From contig JADLHU010000056.1 of assembly GCA_020848655.1 (NCBI GenBank), positions 1 to 53,496 of the forward strand: a stretch of 53,496 bases of DNA, in the 5' to 3' direction. Every line of letters starts with the position of its first letter. The stretch's first letter is position 1. The notes beneath the pieces are model-generated. The model was given only the letters and a program-made list of their open reading frames with translations. It did no database searches and was not told the DNA's origin. This document shows positions 43,119 to 53,462 of this stretch, one piece after another. A program made the position numbers and the translations under genes. The DNA comes from Novosphingobium sp. (lineage in GTDB: Bacteria; Pseudomonadota; Alphaproteobacteria; Sphingomonadales; Sphingomonadaceae).

Positions 43119-44123
43119 TCAGGTGTCGGCGCGCGGGCGTGCCTGCGGCACGCTGATCGTCACCGGCTGGCCCTGGCGCAGGCCCTGGTCGGGATCGTCG
43201 ATCAGCACGCGCACACGGTAGACCAGATCGGCGCGCAGATCCTCGGTCTGCACCGTCTTCGGGGTGAATTCGGCGGTGGGGGAAATCTGGCTGATCCGGC
43301 CGCGATAAGTGCGCGGATTGCCATCGGTGCGCACGTCCACTTTCATGCCGGGCGAAATCCGCGACAGATCGCGCGCGCCGACATAGCCGCGCAGCCGCAT
43401 CGGCCGGTCGATCGTCAGCGTCAGCACGGTTTCGCCGGGCTGGACGATGGCGCCCGGTTCGCGCACGCGGGTGAGCACGGTGCCGTCGTTGGGCGCGCGC
43501 AGCGTGGCGTCGGCCAGGCTGGTGCGGGCATTGTCGCGCTGGGCGGCGGCGGCGGCGGCCTGCGCGGCGGCGGCATCGCGATCCTCGCGGCGCGCGCCGG
43601 CACGGGCGAGCGACACGGCTTCTTCGGCGGCGCGCACCTGGGCCTGCGCGGCGCGATATTGCGCGGCCGTGGCGTCAAAGGCCTGGCGGCTGACCGCGCC
43701 GGTCTTCACCAGTTCGCTGCGCCGGGCGAAATCCTCGCTCGCCCGCGCCAGGCCGGCGCGCGCTTCGGCCGCGCGGGCCTCTGCCTGGGCGATTTCCTGC
43801 GGCCGGCTGCCGGCGCGCACTTTGGCCAGTTCGGCCTGCACCACGCCAAGCTGCGCATCGGCGGCGGCCAGCGCATCGCCCAGCGGCCCGGTATCGAGCG
43901 TGGCGATGGCCTGCCCGGCGCGGACGGCCATGCCTTCCTCGGGCACGATGGAGGCGATCCGCCCGCCGACGCGGAACGCCAGATCGACCTGGCGGACATC
44001 GACATTGCCGTAAAGGACAAGGCCGCCGTCCTCGCGATCGACCAGCCCGAAGCCCCGCGTGAACACGACGACAACCGCCAGCAGCGCCAGGGCGACGGCG
44101 GGAATTGCGATTCGGCGGTTCAT
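43119..44123 (-). CDS. HlyD-family periplasmic adaptor (YbhG-like)
   Basis: A 334-residue membrane-fusion protein. An N-terminal TM (IAIPAVALALLAVVVVFTRG) anchors it. Next come a lipoyl half (GNVDVRQVDLAFRVGGRIASI), a long alpha-helical hairpin (about 80-205, with many Ala/Glu repeats), the second lipoyl half (LRAPNDGTVLTRVREPGAIV) and a beta-barrel part (GMKVDVRTDGNPRTYRGRI). It would bridge the ABC-2 permeases and the outer-membrane factor. It overlaps the TetR gene by ATGA and precedes the ATPase by 1 nt. Confidence 0.9.
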   Translation of the reverse strand: MNRRIAIPAVALALLAVVVVFTRGFGLVDREDGGLVLYGNVDVRQVDLAFRVGGRIASIVPEEGMAVRAGQAIATLDTGPLGDALAAADAQLGVVQAELAKVRAGSRPQEIAQAEARAAEARAGLARASEDFARRSELVKTGAVSRQAFDATAAQYRAAQAQVRAAEEAVSLARAGARREDRDAAAAQAAAAAAQRDNARTSLADATLRAPNDGTVLTRVREPGAIVQPGETVLTLTIDRPMRLRGYVGARDLSRISPGMKVDVRTDGNPRTYRGRISQISPTAEFTPKTVQTEDLRADLVYRVRVLIDDPDQGLRQGQPVTISVPQARPRADT

Positions 44124-44767
44124 GCCAGCACCTGTGCGTTGAGATCGGCAAAGATGGCCCGCAGGTTGATCCGTGCGGTTTCGCGGATCTGCGCGCGTTC
44201 GGCCTCGCCCAGATCGCGCCAGTCCATCAGACGCAGAACGGTTGCCCGGCAGAAGCGGACCATCAGGATCTGGCCGACCACCATCGTCGCGCGCAGGCGC
44301 AACCGCTCTTCCGGCACGCCCGGCGGGGCCACCGCGCGCAGCAGCGCGGTCAGCCGCAGCAGCAGCGGCTCCATCACGCCTTCATAGATGATCGCGAAAG
44401 CCTCGGTCGGTTCGGCCTGCTCGCGGATGATGAAGCGCGCGGCGGCATCGAGGCGGTAATCGGTGGCGATGGCGACACCGGCGTCCAGCAAGGCTTCGAG
44501 CACGGCGGGCAGGCGATCCGGGGCGGGCGGCGGCCCGCCCGTTTCCGGGATCGCGTGGGCCAGGTCCAGCGCCGGCGTCAGCCGCGCGCGCAATTCTTCG
44601 GTGATATGGCGCGCCGCAGCCAGGTAGAGGCCGCGCTTGCCGCCGAAATGATAGGTGATGGCCGACATCGGCTTGCCGGCGGCGGCGGCGATGGCGCGCG
44701 TGCTGGCGCCTTCGAAGCCATCACGCCCGAAGCATTCGACGGCGGCGGCAACAAGCTGATTGTCCAT
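44120..44767 (-). CDS. TetR-family regulator of the efflux operon (CecR/YbiH-like)
   Basis: A 215-residue TetR protein. The N-terminal HTH (about 5-50) reads LVAAAVECFGRDGFEGAST, AIAAAAGKPMSAITYHFGGKRGLY. The C-terminal DUF1956-type ligand domain follows (about 75-205). First-gene position before HlyD-ABC-permease genes matches ybiH-ybhGFSR of E. coli, where CecR represses the operon. The ATG at 44767 is chosen over a TTG at 44827, since that would place the palindromic operator inside the coding sequence. It overlaps the adaptor gene by 4 nt. Confidence 0.88.
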   Translation of the reverse strand: MDNQLVAAAVECFGRDGFEGASTRAIAAAAGKPMSAITYHFGGKRGLYLAAARHITEELRARLTPALDLAHAIPETGGPPPAPDRLPAVLEALLDAGVAIATDYRLDAAARFIIREQAEPTEAFAIIYEGVMEPLLLRLTALLRAVAPPGVPEERLRLRATMVVGQILMVRFCRATVLRLMDWRDLGEAERAQIRETARINLRAIFADLNAQVLA

Positions 44768-44801
44768 CTTCGATTCGCCCGATGAGATCGCCGCCCGTCG
44801 A

Positions 44802-44819
44802 TTAGTTCGATCGAACGAA
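44802..44819. promoter_or_regulatory. TetR-type palindromic operator
   Basis: TTAGTTCGA|TCGAACGAA is an 18-bp palindrome with one mismatched pair, centred at 44810/44811 and 43 bp before the tetR start. Position and symmetry fit autoregulation by the first gene of the efflux operon. The surrounding 323 bases between the tetR start and the tRNA hold no other element I can support. Confidence 0.6.
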
Positions 44820-45090
44820 TTATGCAAGGGCCCGGCTGTGCCAGCCCGCGATTATCGGCACGCGGCGGGCATGGCGCTGCGTGCCGCGGCTGAAAGTGCC
44901 GCTAGAAAAGGCTGAAGGGATGGAGGCGAATGCGTGCGTCTGGCGCCGCCGCCGGCCGATGTACCGGATTTGTACGGGGATCGTCCGGAACCAGCCGCAT
45001 TTTGCTGCAATGTTCTGCATCTGCAAAATCTGGACAAGCATCAGCCGGGGAAGAAATCCCCATAAATCATAAAGATTTGCTGATGTCGAA

Positions 45091-45165
<75 letters not shown>

Positions 45166-45326
45166 GCTACCATTCGATCGCAGCCGGGAGGCGCATGGCC
45201 GCCGGGCAGGGGCGCGCTATTGGCTGTGGGGCCGGGGGTTGTCAAGCACTCGATCGGCGCACGCGCCACATCGGCGGCCACGCGGCGGCTTGAGCTTTGC
45301 GCGCGGCGGCGGCAAGGCAGGCGGCG

Positions 45327-45593
45327 ATGAGCACGAAAACGCCCGATCCCGCCCGCGCGGAACGTCTTGCCGCCAAGCTGCGCGAGAACTTGCGCCGCCG
45401 CAAGGCGCAGGCGCGCGCGCTGACACCGGATGAGGCTGCGCCGGACGGGGGCATGCCGGACGGGGCCACGCCGGACGGGGCCACGCCGGACGGGGCCACG
45501 CCGGATGGGGGCATGCCGGACGGGGCGGGCGAATCCCCGGCCATCCAGCGGCCCCAAGGGAACGGGCTTTCCAAATCCGTGCCGAAAAGCTAG
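45327..45593 (+). CDS. Small hypothetical protein with a 5-residue tandem repeat
   Basis: An 88-residue protein of unknown function. The N-terminal 32 residues (PARAERLAAKLRENLRRRKAQAR) form a basic, helical segment seen in short sphingomonad proteins, by recollection. The middle is six PDGxx repeats (residues 39-68: PDGGM, PDGAT x3, PDGGM, PDGAG). The tail is polar. No signal peptide or TM is present. It sits 34 nt upstream of gpmA. Repeat number is likely to vary between strains. It may bind nucleic acid or a phosphate surface through its Arg/Lys-rich helix, but nothing here proves it. Confidence 0.6.
   Translation: MSTKTPDPARAERLAAKLRENLRRRKAQARALTPDEAAPDGGMPDGATPDGATPDGATPDGGMPDGAGESPAIQRPQGNGLSKSVPKS
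45441..45530. repeat. 15-bp tandem repeat, six copies
   Basis: Six consecutive 15-bp units start at 45441, 45456, 45471, 45486, 45501 and 45516. Units 2-4 are identical (CCGGACGGGGCCACG); units 1 and 5 share the GCATG ending; unit 6 ends in GCGGGC. Because 15 is a multiple of three, copy-number change keeps the frame of the small protein. Confidence 0.9.
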
Positions 45594-45626
45594 GGCCAGC
45601 GCCTTCGCAACAGGGAGCGCGATGCC

Positions 45627-46313
45627 TTGCCACGTCTGATCCTCGTCCGTCACGGCCAGAGCCAATGGAATCTGGAAAACCGTTTCACCGGCTGGTGGGA
45701 CGTGGACCTTACCGCCAAGGGCGAGGAAGAAGCCCTGGCCGCCGGCCGCCTGCTCGCCGAAAAGGGCCTGCTGCCGACCGTGGCGTTCACGTCGCTCCAG
45801 ACCCGCGCGATCAAGACGCTGCACCTCGCGCTCGAAGCGGCGGGCCGGCTGTGGATTCCCGAAACCAAGGACTGGCGCCTGAACGAGCGCCACTATGGCG
45901 GCCTCACCGGGCTGGACAAGGCGGAAACCGCGGCCAAGCACGGCGACGATCAGGTCAAGGTCTGGCGCCGCAGCTTCGACATTCCGCCGCCCGTGCTGGA
46001 TGCCGGTTCGGAGTTCGATCTGGGCCGCGACGTGCGCTATGCCGGCATCGCCATCCCATCGACCGAAAGCCTGAAGGACACCATCGCGCGCGTCCTGCCT
46101 TATTACGAAAGCGCCATCGCGCCGCTGCTGAAGGGCGGCGATACGGTGCTGGTCGCCGCGCACGGCAATTCGCTGCGCGCGCTGGTCAAGCACCTGTCGG
46201 GCATTTCGGACGACGAGATCACCGGGCTGGAAATCCCCACCGGCCAGCCGATCGTCTACGAACTGGATGACGCGCTGCACGCCATCGAGCGCTATTACCT
46301 GTCGGAACGCTGA
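45627..46313 (+). CDS. gpmA: 2,3-bisphosphoglycerate-dependent phosphoglycerate mutase
   Basis: A 228-residue glycolytic enzyme that interconverts 3- and 2-phosphoglycerate. The catalytic His is in [12 protein letters not shown], the ERHYGGLTG segment follows near residue 90, and the second His is in [13 protein letters not shown]. The start appears to be TTG at 45627 (the protein then begins [10 protein letters not shown]), with CAGGGAG about 10 nt upstream; an ATG at 45622 is out of frame. It is followed after 1 nt by purE. Confidence 0.93.
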   Translation: MPRLILVRHGQSQWNLENRFTGWWDVDLTAKGEEEALAAGRLLAEKGLLPTVAFTSLQTRAIKTLHLALEAAGRLWIPETKDWRLNERHYGGLTGLDKAETAAKHGDDQVKVWRRSFDIPPPVLDAGSEFDLGRDVRYAGIAIPSTESLKDTIARVLPYYESAIAPLLKGGDTVLVAAHGNSLRALVKHLSGISDDEITGLEIPTGQPIVYELDDALHAIERYYLSER

Positions 46314-46314
46314 G

Positions 46315-46818
46315 ATGAGCGCGCCTGCCGCCTCTCCTGGTGCGCCCCCGGTGGCGATCGTCATGGGCAGCCAGTCCGACTGGACGACGATGATCCGCGC
46401 CGCCGAGGCGCTGGACAAGCTGGGCGTGGCCTATGACGCGCGCATCGTTTCCGCGCACCGCACCCCCGATCGGCTGGTCAGCTTCGCCAAAAGCGCGGCG
46501 GACGAAGGCTTCCGGGTGATCATCGCCGGGGCCGGCGGCGCGGCGCACCTGCCGGGCATGGTCGCCTCGATGACCCACCTGCCGGTGCTGGGCGTGCCGG
46601 TGCAATCGAAAGCGCTGTCCGGGCAGGACAGCCTGATGTCGATCGTGCAGATGCCCGGCGGCATCCCCGTGGGCACGCTGGCCATCGGCGAGGCCGGGGC
46701 GACCAACGCCGGGCTGCTGGCGGCGGCGATCCTGGCGCTGGGCGATCCCGCGCTGAGCGAGCGCCTCCAGGCCTTCCGCGCCGCCCAGACGGCAAGCATC
46801 GCCGAACGGCCGGAGTAG
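46315..46818 (+). CDS. purE: N5-carboxyaminoimidazole ribonucleotide mutase
   Basis: A 167-residue class I PurE. The signature GSQSDWTTM near residue 18, SAHRTPDRL near 45 and [13 protein letters not shown] near 75 form the CAIR-binding site. It converts N5-CAIR to CAIR in purine synthesis. It starts 1 nt after gpmA stops and pairs with purK downstream, so the two steps are encoded together. The class I type needs PurK, which is present. Confidence 0.95.
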   Translation: MSAPAASPGAPPVAIVMGSQSDWTTMIRAAEALDKLGVAYDARIVSAHRTPDRLVSFAKSAADEGFRVIIAGAGGAAHLPGMVASMTHLPVLGVPVQSKALSGQDSLMSIVQMPGGIPVGTLAIGEAGATNAGLLAAAILALGDPALSERLQAFRAAQTASIAERPE

Positions 46819-46837
46819 GGCTGGCGGTGGCGCGTGT

Positions 46838-46912
46838 CCTTCGACAAGCTCAGGATGAGCGGGCGATGTGCCCGATCCATCACCAGCACCCGCTCGGGCT
46901 GAGCCTGTCGAA
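46838..46912. repeat. Intergenic palindromic repeat between purE and purK
   Basis: Imperfect inverted arms of about 25 nt (46838-46863 and 46888-46912) contain CCTTCGACAAGCTCAGGATG and its near-complement GCTGAGCCTGTCGAAG. This is a widespread short palindrome in sphingomonad-like genomes, by recollection. It fills most of the 115-bp gap and could form a large hairpin between the two transcripts. Confidence 0.7.
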
Positions 46913-46933
46913 GCCCACGCGCGACATTGACGC

Positions 46934-48498
<1,565 letters not shown>

Positions 48499-48506
48499 GC
48501 GACCGC

Positions 48507-49442
48507 ATGATTCGCCTCGATGCCCGTCAACCGATACCCGAATCGCTGCGCGGCGCCGTGGTGGCGCTGGGCAATTTCGATGGCTTCCACCAGGGCCACC
48601 AGGCCGTTGTCGGCCAGGCGATCGACTGGGCGCGCGAGCAGGGCCGCCCGGCCATCATCGCCACGTTCGATCCGCACCCGGTGCGCTATTTCCACCCCGA
48701 TGCCGAACCCTTCCGCCTGACCACGCTGGACCAGCGGCAGGAACTGTTCGCCGCCGCCGGGGCCGACGCCATGCTGGTGTTCCACTTCGACGCCGCGCTG
48801 GCCGCGATGCCGGCGGCGGACTGGATCGCGCAAGCGCTGGGCGATCACCTGGGCGCGGCGGCGGTCGTCACCGGCGAGGATTATACCTTCGGCAAGGGGC
48901 GCGGCGGCAGTCCGGCGCTGCTGCGCGATGTGGGCGCGGGGCTGGGCATCGCCACGCGCACCGTCGGCCCGGTCCACGACGACCAGGGACCGATTTCCTC
49001 CAGCCGCATCCGCAACGCGCTCAAAGCCGGGGACTGCGCCACCGCCACGCGGCTGCTGACGCGGCCTTTCGCGATTCGCGGGATCGTGCAGCATGGCGAC
49101 AAGCTGGGCCGCACGATCGGCTTTCCCACCGCCAACCTGCCGCTCGATAGCTATCTGCGCCCCCGCTATGGCATCTACGCCGTCACCGGCGCGCTGCCCG
49201 GCGGACGCATGGTGCATGGCGCGGCGAACCTGGGCATCCGGCCGACCTTCGATCCGCCCAAGGAACTGCTGGAACCGTACTTCTTCGATTTTTCGGGCGA
49301 TCTTTACGGGCAGGAAATCGAAGTGGCCTTTCACCACTTCCTGCGCCCCGAAGCGAAGTTCGCCAGCCTCGACGCGCTGACCGCGCAGATGCAGCGCGAT
49401 TGCGACGAAGCGCGGCGCTTGCTGGGGCCGCTGCCGCTTTAA
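48507..49442 (+). CDS. ribF: Bifunctional riboflavin kinase/FAD synthetase
   Basis: A 311-residue enzyme making FMN and FAD. The N-terminal FAD synthetase domain (about 15-180) has GNFDGFHQGHQAV and SSSRIRNAL. The C-terminal riboflavin kinase domain has GRTIGFPTANLPLD near residue 205 and PTFDPPKELLEPYFFDFSG. It starts 8 nt after folA. The stop region has a 15-nt direct duplication (LPL-stop repeated at 49435-49455), a small slip-strand scar. FAD supply suits the flavoproteins elsewhere in the window, but the gene is general housekeeping. Confidence 0.94.
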   Translation: MIRLDARQPIPESLRGAVVALGNFDGFHQGHQAVVGQAIDWAREQGRPAIIATFDPHPVRYFHPDAEPFRLTTLDQRQELFAAAGADAMLVFHFDAALAAMPAADWIAQALGDHLGAAAVVTGEDYTFGKGRGGSPALLRDVGAGLGIATRTVGPVHDDQGPISSSRIRNALKAGDCATATRLLTRPFAIRGIVQHGDKLGRTIGFPTANLPLDSYLRPRYGIYAVTGALPGGRMVHGAANLGIRPTFDPPKELLEPYFFDFSGDLYGQEIEVAFHHFLRPEAKFASLDALTAQMQRDCDEARRLLGPLPL

Positions 49443-49515
49443 CCGGTGCCGCTCTAACCGGTGGCATCAACAAAAATTGCAGTAGCCCCGCCTTCGGGCT
49501 AAGGCGCGCGGCATC

Positions 49516-52446
49516 ATGACCGAGCAGCGCGATTACAGAAGCACCGTCTTCCTTCCGAAGACCGATTTCCCCATGAAGGCCGGGCTTCCCCAGAAGGAGC
49601 CGGGCATTCTGGCGCGCTGGCAGGCGACGGGCATGTACACGCAGACCCGCGCCGCGCGCGCGGGCCGCGAAAAGTTCATCCTCCACGATGGCCCGCCTTA
49701 CGCCAACGGCGACATGCACATCGGCCACGCGCTGAACCATATCCTGAAGGACATGGTCGTGCGCACGCAGACCTTGCTGGGCAAGGACGCGCCCTATGTG
49801 CCCGGCTGGGACTGCCACGGGCTGCCGATCGAATGGAAGGTCGAGGAACAGTACCGCAAGAAGAAGCTCGACAAGGATCAGGTCGATCCGGTGGAGTTCC
49901 GCGCCGAATGCCGCGCCTATGCGCAGAACTGGGTGAACATCCAGCGCGAACAGTTGAAGCGGCTGGGCATCAATGGGGATTGGGACAACCCGTACCTGAC
50001 GATGGACTTCCAGGCCGAGGCGACGATCGTTTCGGAACTGCTGAAATTCGCCGAAAGCGGCCAGCTCTATCGCGGCGCCAAGCCGGTGATGTGGTCGCCC
50101 GTGGAAAAGACCGCGCTGGCCGAGGCTGAGGTCGAGTACGAGGACATCACCTCGACGCAGATCGACGTGGCGTTCGAGATCATGGACTCGCCCAATGTGC
50201 CCGAACTGGTCGGCGCCTATGCGGTGATCTGGACGACGACGCCGTGGACGATCCCGGCGAACCAGGCTTTGGCTTATGGGCCGGATGTCTACTATCATTT
50301 GGTGCGTGACAGCGAAGGTAAGAAGTACCTGATCGCGTTCGATCTGATCGATCAGTTCCGCGAACGCACAGGCTTGGACCTGCGCGTGCTCACCATCGAT
50401 CCATCCGAAGATCTTGTCAAAAATCTGAGAGATATCGTTGATCGGCAGATTCGTGGTTCCGACCTCGCCGGCACCGTCGCTCGCCACCCGATGCACCACC
50501 TCGGCGGCTTCTTCGCCAAGCCGCGTCCGTTCCTGCCCGGCGATTTCGTCACCACCGAGAGCGGCACCGGCCTTGTCCACATGGCGCCCGACCATGGCGA
50601 GGACGACTTCCTGTTGTGCAAGGCGCATGGCATCGAGCCGGTCTTCGCGGTCGAGGGCGATGGCAAGTACCGTGCCGACTGGCTGTGGCTGGGCGGGCAG
50701 GGATCGGTCATCAATCCCAAGTTCAACGCGCCCGATGGCCCGATCTGCGAAGCGCTGCGCGAGGCCGGCGGACTGCTGGCCGCTTCGGCCGACTACAAGC
50801 ATTCCTACCCCCATTCGTGGCGGTCCAAGGCCAAGGTGATCTTCCGCTGCACGCCGCAGTGGTTCGTGCCGATGGACAAGGATCTCCCCTCCCGCTTGCG
50901 GGAGGGGTCGGGGGAGGGCCTGTTGGCCGCCCCGAATGCCGCGCCTGAAGAAGCAGGCCCTCCCCTAACCCCTCCCGCAAGCGGGAGGGGGACGACGCTG
51001 CGCGAAACTGCGCTGCGCGCCATTTCCGACACGCGCTGGGTGCCCGAAAAGGGCGAGAACCGCATTCGTTCGATGGTCGAGGGGCGGCCCGACTGGGTGC
51101 TGTCGCGCCAGCGCGCCTGGGGCGTACCGATCACGCTGTTCGTCAACCGCAAGACCGGCCAGTACCTTTGCGATCCCGCCGTCAACGCGCGCATCGTTGC
51201 GGCGGTGCGGGCCAGCGGCGTCGATGCCTGGTCCGATGCGCGCGCGCAGGAATACCTGGGGGCCGACTATGCCGCCGAGGATTACGAGCGCGTCACCGAC
51301 ATTCTGGACGTGTGGTTCGATTCGGGCAGCACCCATGCCTTCGTGCTCGAATCGGGCCGCTGGCCCGATCTGCTGCGCCCCGAAGGCTACACCGGCCCGC
51401 CCGCCGATCTCTATCTCGAAGGGTCGGACCAGCATCGCGGCTGGTTCCAGTCCAGCCTGCTGGAAAGCTGCGGCACGCGCGGCCATGCGCCCTACAAGGC
51501 GGTGCTGACGCATGGCTTCACCATGGACAGCAAGGGCATGAAGATGTCCAAGTCGCTGGGCAACACCATCGATCCCTTGAAGGTCATGGAAACCAACGGC
51601 GCGGACATCATCCGCCTGTGGGCGCTGTCGGTGGACTTCACCGAGGATCACCGCATCGGCGACGAGATCCTGAAGGGCGTGGCCGACCAGTACCGCAAGC
51701 TGCGCAATACCTTCCGCTACCTCCTGGGCGCGCTCGACGGCTTTACCGAAGCCGAACGGGTGGGCGTGGAGGCGATGCCCGAACTGGAACGCTATGTCCT
51801 GGCGCTGCTCGCCCGGCTGGACGCGACGTTGCGCCAGGCCGTCGCCGACTTCGATTTCAACACCTATGTCCGCGCGCTGGGCGACTTCTGCAACGAAGAC
51901 CTTTCGGCGTTCTTCTTCGATATCCGCAAGGACAGCCTCTATTGCGACGCGGCCACCGATCCCAAGCGGATGGCCTATCGCACGGTGCTGGACACGCTGT
52001 TCCACGCGCTGGTGCGCTATGCCGCGCCGGTGCTGGTGTTCACCGCCGAGGAAGTGTGGACCGCGCGCTATCCCGAGGGCGGTAGCGTGCACCTGCTGGA
52101 ATGGCCGGTCCTTCCCGCCGATGACGACACCGCGCTGGCCGAGCGCTGGTCCGGCCTGCGCACCCTGCGCGCGCAAGTGCTCGAAGCGATCGAGCCGCTG
52201 CGCCGCGAAAAAGTGCTGGGTTCGGGGCTTGAAGCCGAGGTCACCGTGCCCGCCGATGCCCCGGAGGGCGATCTGGCCGAACTGTTCATCAGCGCGTCAG
52301 TCACACGCGGGCAGGGAATTTCCGTGACTCGTACCGACAAACTCAAGTGCGGCCGCTGCTGGCGGCACCTGCCCGACGTGGCCGAGGACGGCGGGCTGTG
52401 CGGGCGCTGCGAGGACGTGGTCGCCACGCTGGACGCCGCGCCGTGA
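49516..52446 (+). CDS. ileS: Isoleucyl-tRNA synthetase with an internal repeat insertion
   Basis: A 976-residue class Ia synthetase. Motif HIGH is in GDMHIGHALNHIL, KMSKS is in SKGMKMSKSLGNTID, and the C-terminal zinc site has four Cys (CGRCWRH...CGRC). An editing domain lies between. After QWFVPMD the sequence enters a 37-codon insertion (about residues 456-492, LPSRLREGSGEGLLAAPN ... PASGRG) encoded by an inverted-repeat element at 50886-50990, then returns to conserved RETALRAISDTRWVPEKG. The insertion keeps the frame, so the product is full length. It lies between conserved parts of the catalytic domain, so it is probably a surface loop. lspA overlaps its stop. Confidence 0.93.
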   Translation: MTEQRDYRSTVFLPKTDFPMKAGLPQKEPGILARWQATGMYTQTRAARAGREKFILHDGPPYANGDMHIGHALNHILKDMVVRTQTLLGKDAPYVPGWDCHGLPIEWKVEEQYRKKKLDKDQVDPVEFRAECRAYAQNWVNIQREQLKRLGINGDWDNPYLTMDFQAEATIVSELLKFAESGQLYRGAKPVMWSPVEKTALAEAEVEYEDITSTQIDVAFEIMDSPNVPELVGAYAVIWTTTPWTIPANQALAYGPDVYYHLVRDSEGKKYLIAFDLIDQFRERTGLDLRVLTIDPSEDLVKNLRDIVDRQIRGSDLAGTVARHPMHHLGGFFAKPRPFLPGDFVTTESGTGLVHMAPDHGEDDFLLCKAHGIEPVFAVEGDGKYRADWLWLGGQGSVINPKFNAPDGPICEALREAGGLLAASADYKHSYPHSWRSKAKVIFRCTPQWFVPMDKDLPSRLREGSGEGLLAAPNAAPEEAGPPLTPPASGRGTTLRETALRAISDTRWVPEKGENRIRSMVEGRPDWVLSRQRAWGVPITLFVNRKTGQYLCDPAVNARIVAAVRASGVDAWSDARAQEYLGADYAAEDYERVTDILDVWFDSGSTHAFVLESGRWPDLLRPEGYTGPPADLYLEGSDQHRGWFQSSLLESCGTRGHAPYKAVLTHGFTMDSKGMKMSKSLGNTIDPLKVMETNGADIIRLWALSVDFTEDHRIGDEILKGVADQYRKLRNTFRYLLGALDGFTEAERVGVEAMPELERYVLALLARLDATLRQAVADFDFNTYVRALGDFCNEDLSAFFFDIRKDSLYCDAATDPKRMAYRTVLDTLFHALVRYAAPVLVFTAEEVWTARYPEGGSVHLLEWPVLPADDDTALAERWSGLRTLRAQVLEAIEPLRREKVLGSGLEAEVTVPADAPEGDLAELFISASVTRGQGISVTRTDKLKCGRCWRHLPDVAEDGGLCGRCEDVVATLDAAP
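50886..50990. repeat. In-frame palindromic element inside ileS
   Basis: Arms at 50886-50922 and 50954-50990 are 37 nt each and match as reverse complements at 35 of 37 positions. Each arm itself contains a small palindrome (CCCGCTTGCGGG or its complement CCCGCAAGCGGG). This is a REP-type mobile palindrome of a kind usually found between genes in alphaproteobacteria. Here it is a multiple of three and open in the ileS frame. Confidence 0.9.
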
Positions 52447-52985
52447 ACCGCACGCTTTCGCCCAAGCGCGCGCGCCTGATCGGCCTGGCCCTGGCGGGGC
52501 TGGTCTTCGCGGTGGACCAGTGGGTGAAGTGGCTGATGCTGGTGCCGCTGCGCCTGCGCGACGTGGGGCTGATCGAACTGATCCCGATCTTCGATCTGCG
52601 CTGGACCGAGAACTACGGCGTGTCGCTGGGCATGCTGACCGCCGATTCCAGCACATCGCGCTGGCTGCTGGTGGCGATGACCGGCGCGATTGCGCTGGTC
52701 GTGCTGGTGTGGATCCTGCGCGAAAAGGTGCTGTCCGATATCATCGGGCTGGCGCTGGTCCTGGGCGGGGCGCTGGGCAACATTCGCGATCGCGCGGCCT
52801 TCGGCTTCGTGATCGACTATGCCGACCTGCATTTCGGGACGTTCCGCCCGTTCCTGATCTTCAACATCGCCGATGCCGCGATTACCATCGGCGTCCTGAT
52901 TATCCTTGCCCGGTCCCTGCTTTCGCGCGAAAAGCCCGAAGCCGCGACCGCCCAGAACGCGGCGGACGCCGCGCCGGAGAGTTGA
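52443..52985 (+). CDS. lspA: Lipoprotein signal peptidase II
   Basis: A 180-residue inner-membrane aspartic peptidase that cleaves lipoprotein signals. Four TMs are visible. Catalytic aspartates lie in AFGFVIDYADLHF and FNIADAAITIG, with the NIRDRA segment between. The GTG start at 52443 overlaps the ileS stop (GTGA), the frequent ileS-lspA arrangement. Lipoproteins in the window (NrtA, HbpS-like, NodT-like, DUF3035) would be substrates. Confidence 0.94.
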   Translation: MNRTLSPKRARLIGLALAGLVFAVDQWVKWLMLVPLRLRDVGLIELIPIFDLRWTENYGVSLGMLTADSSTSRWLLVAMTGAIALVVLVWILREKVLSDIIGLALVLGGALGNIRDRAAFGFVIDYADLHFGTFRPFLIFNIADAAITIGVLIILARSLLSREKPEAATAQNAADAAPES

Positions 52986-52987
52986 CA

Positions 52988-53407
52988 ATGCGCATGACCA
53001 AGCCCGCCCTTCTCGTCGCCATCGCCGGCGCCAGCCTGCTGGCCGGCTGCGGCAGCAGCGGGCTGCTCAACCGCGACCGGCCCAACGACTTCGCGGTGCA
53101 GCGCCAGACGCCGCTGGTGGTTCCGCCCGATTTCGCGCTGACCCCGCCGCAGCCCGGCGCGCCGCGCCCGGTGGATCGCAGCGCCACGTCGCAGCAGCAG
53201 ACGCTCGACGCGCTGTTCGGCGGCCCAGCCCCGCGCAGCGACGTGGAAAAGAGCACCATCGGCCGCGCCGGCAGCGCCGCCCCGGGCATCCGCTCGAACG
53301 TGGGCGATCCCGGCACCAACACCGTCGCCAAGGGCGATCTCACGCGCGACATCCTGGCCGCCCCGCAAGGCGATGGCCGCGAAGCGCAGGCCGTCGCCGG
53401 CAGCTAA
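52988..53407 (+). CDS. DUF3035 (BamF-like) lipoprotein
   Basis: A 139-residue lipoprotein. Lipobox LLAGC follows a standard signal (MRMTKPALLVAIAGAS). The mature part reads NRDRPNDFAVQRQTPLVVPPDFALTPP, the DUF3035 pattern. In Caulobacter-type alphaproteobacteria BamF joins the outer-membrane assembly complex; the sequence alone does not prove that here. It starts 2 nt after the lspA stop. The remaining 89 bases to the window end hold no gene. Confidence 0.8.
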   Translation: MRMTKPALLVAIAGASLLAGCGSSGLLNRDRPNDFAVQRQTPLVVPPDFALTPPQPGAPRPVDRSATSQQQTLDALFGGPAPRSDVEKSTIGRAGSAAPGIRSNVGDPGTNTVAKGDLTRDILAAPQGDGREAQAVAGS

Positions 53408-53462
53408 ACGCAAACGCGCCAAGGCTGCCGCCAGACGCGCGCGCAACCCCAAGCACAGCATC

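Noticed and set aside
45217..45633. Antisense frames with Pro/Ala/His repeats near 45.4 kb
   Set aside because: They only mirror the 15-bp tandem repeat of the small plus-strand gene.
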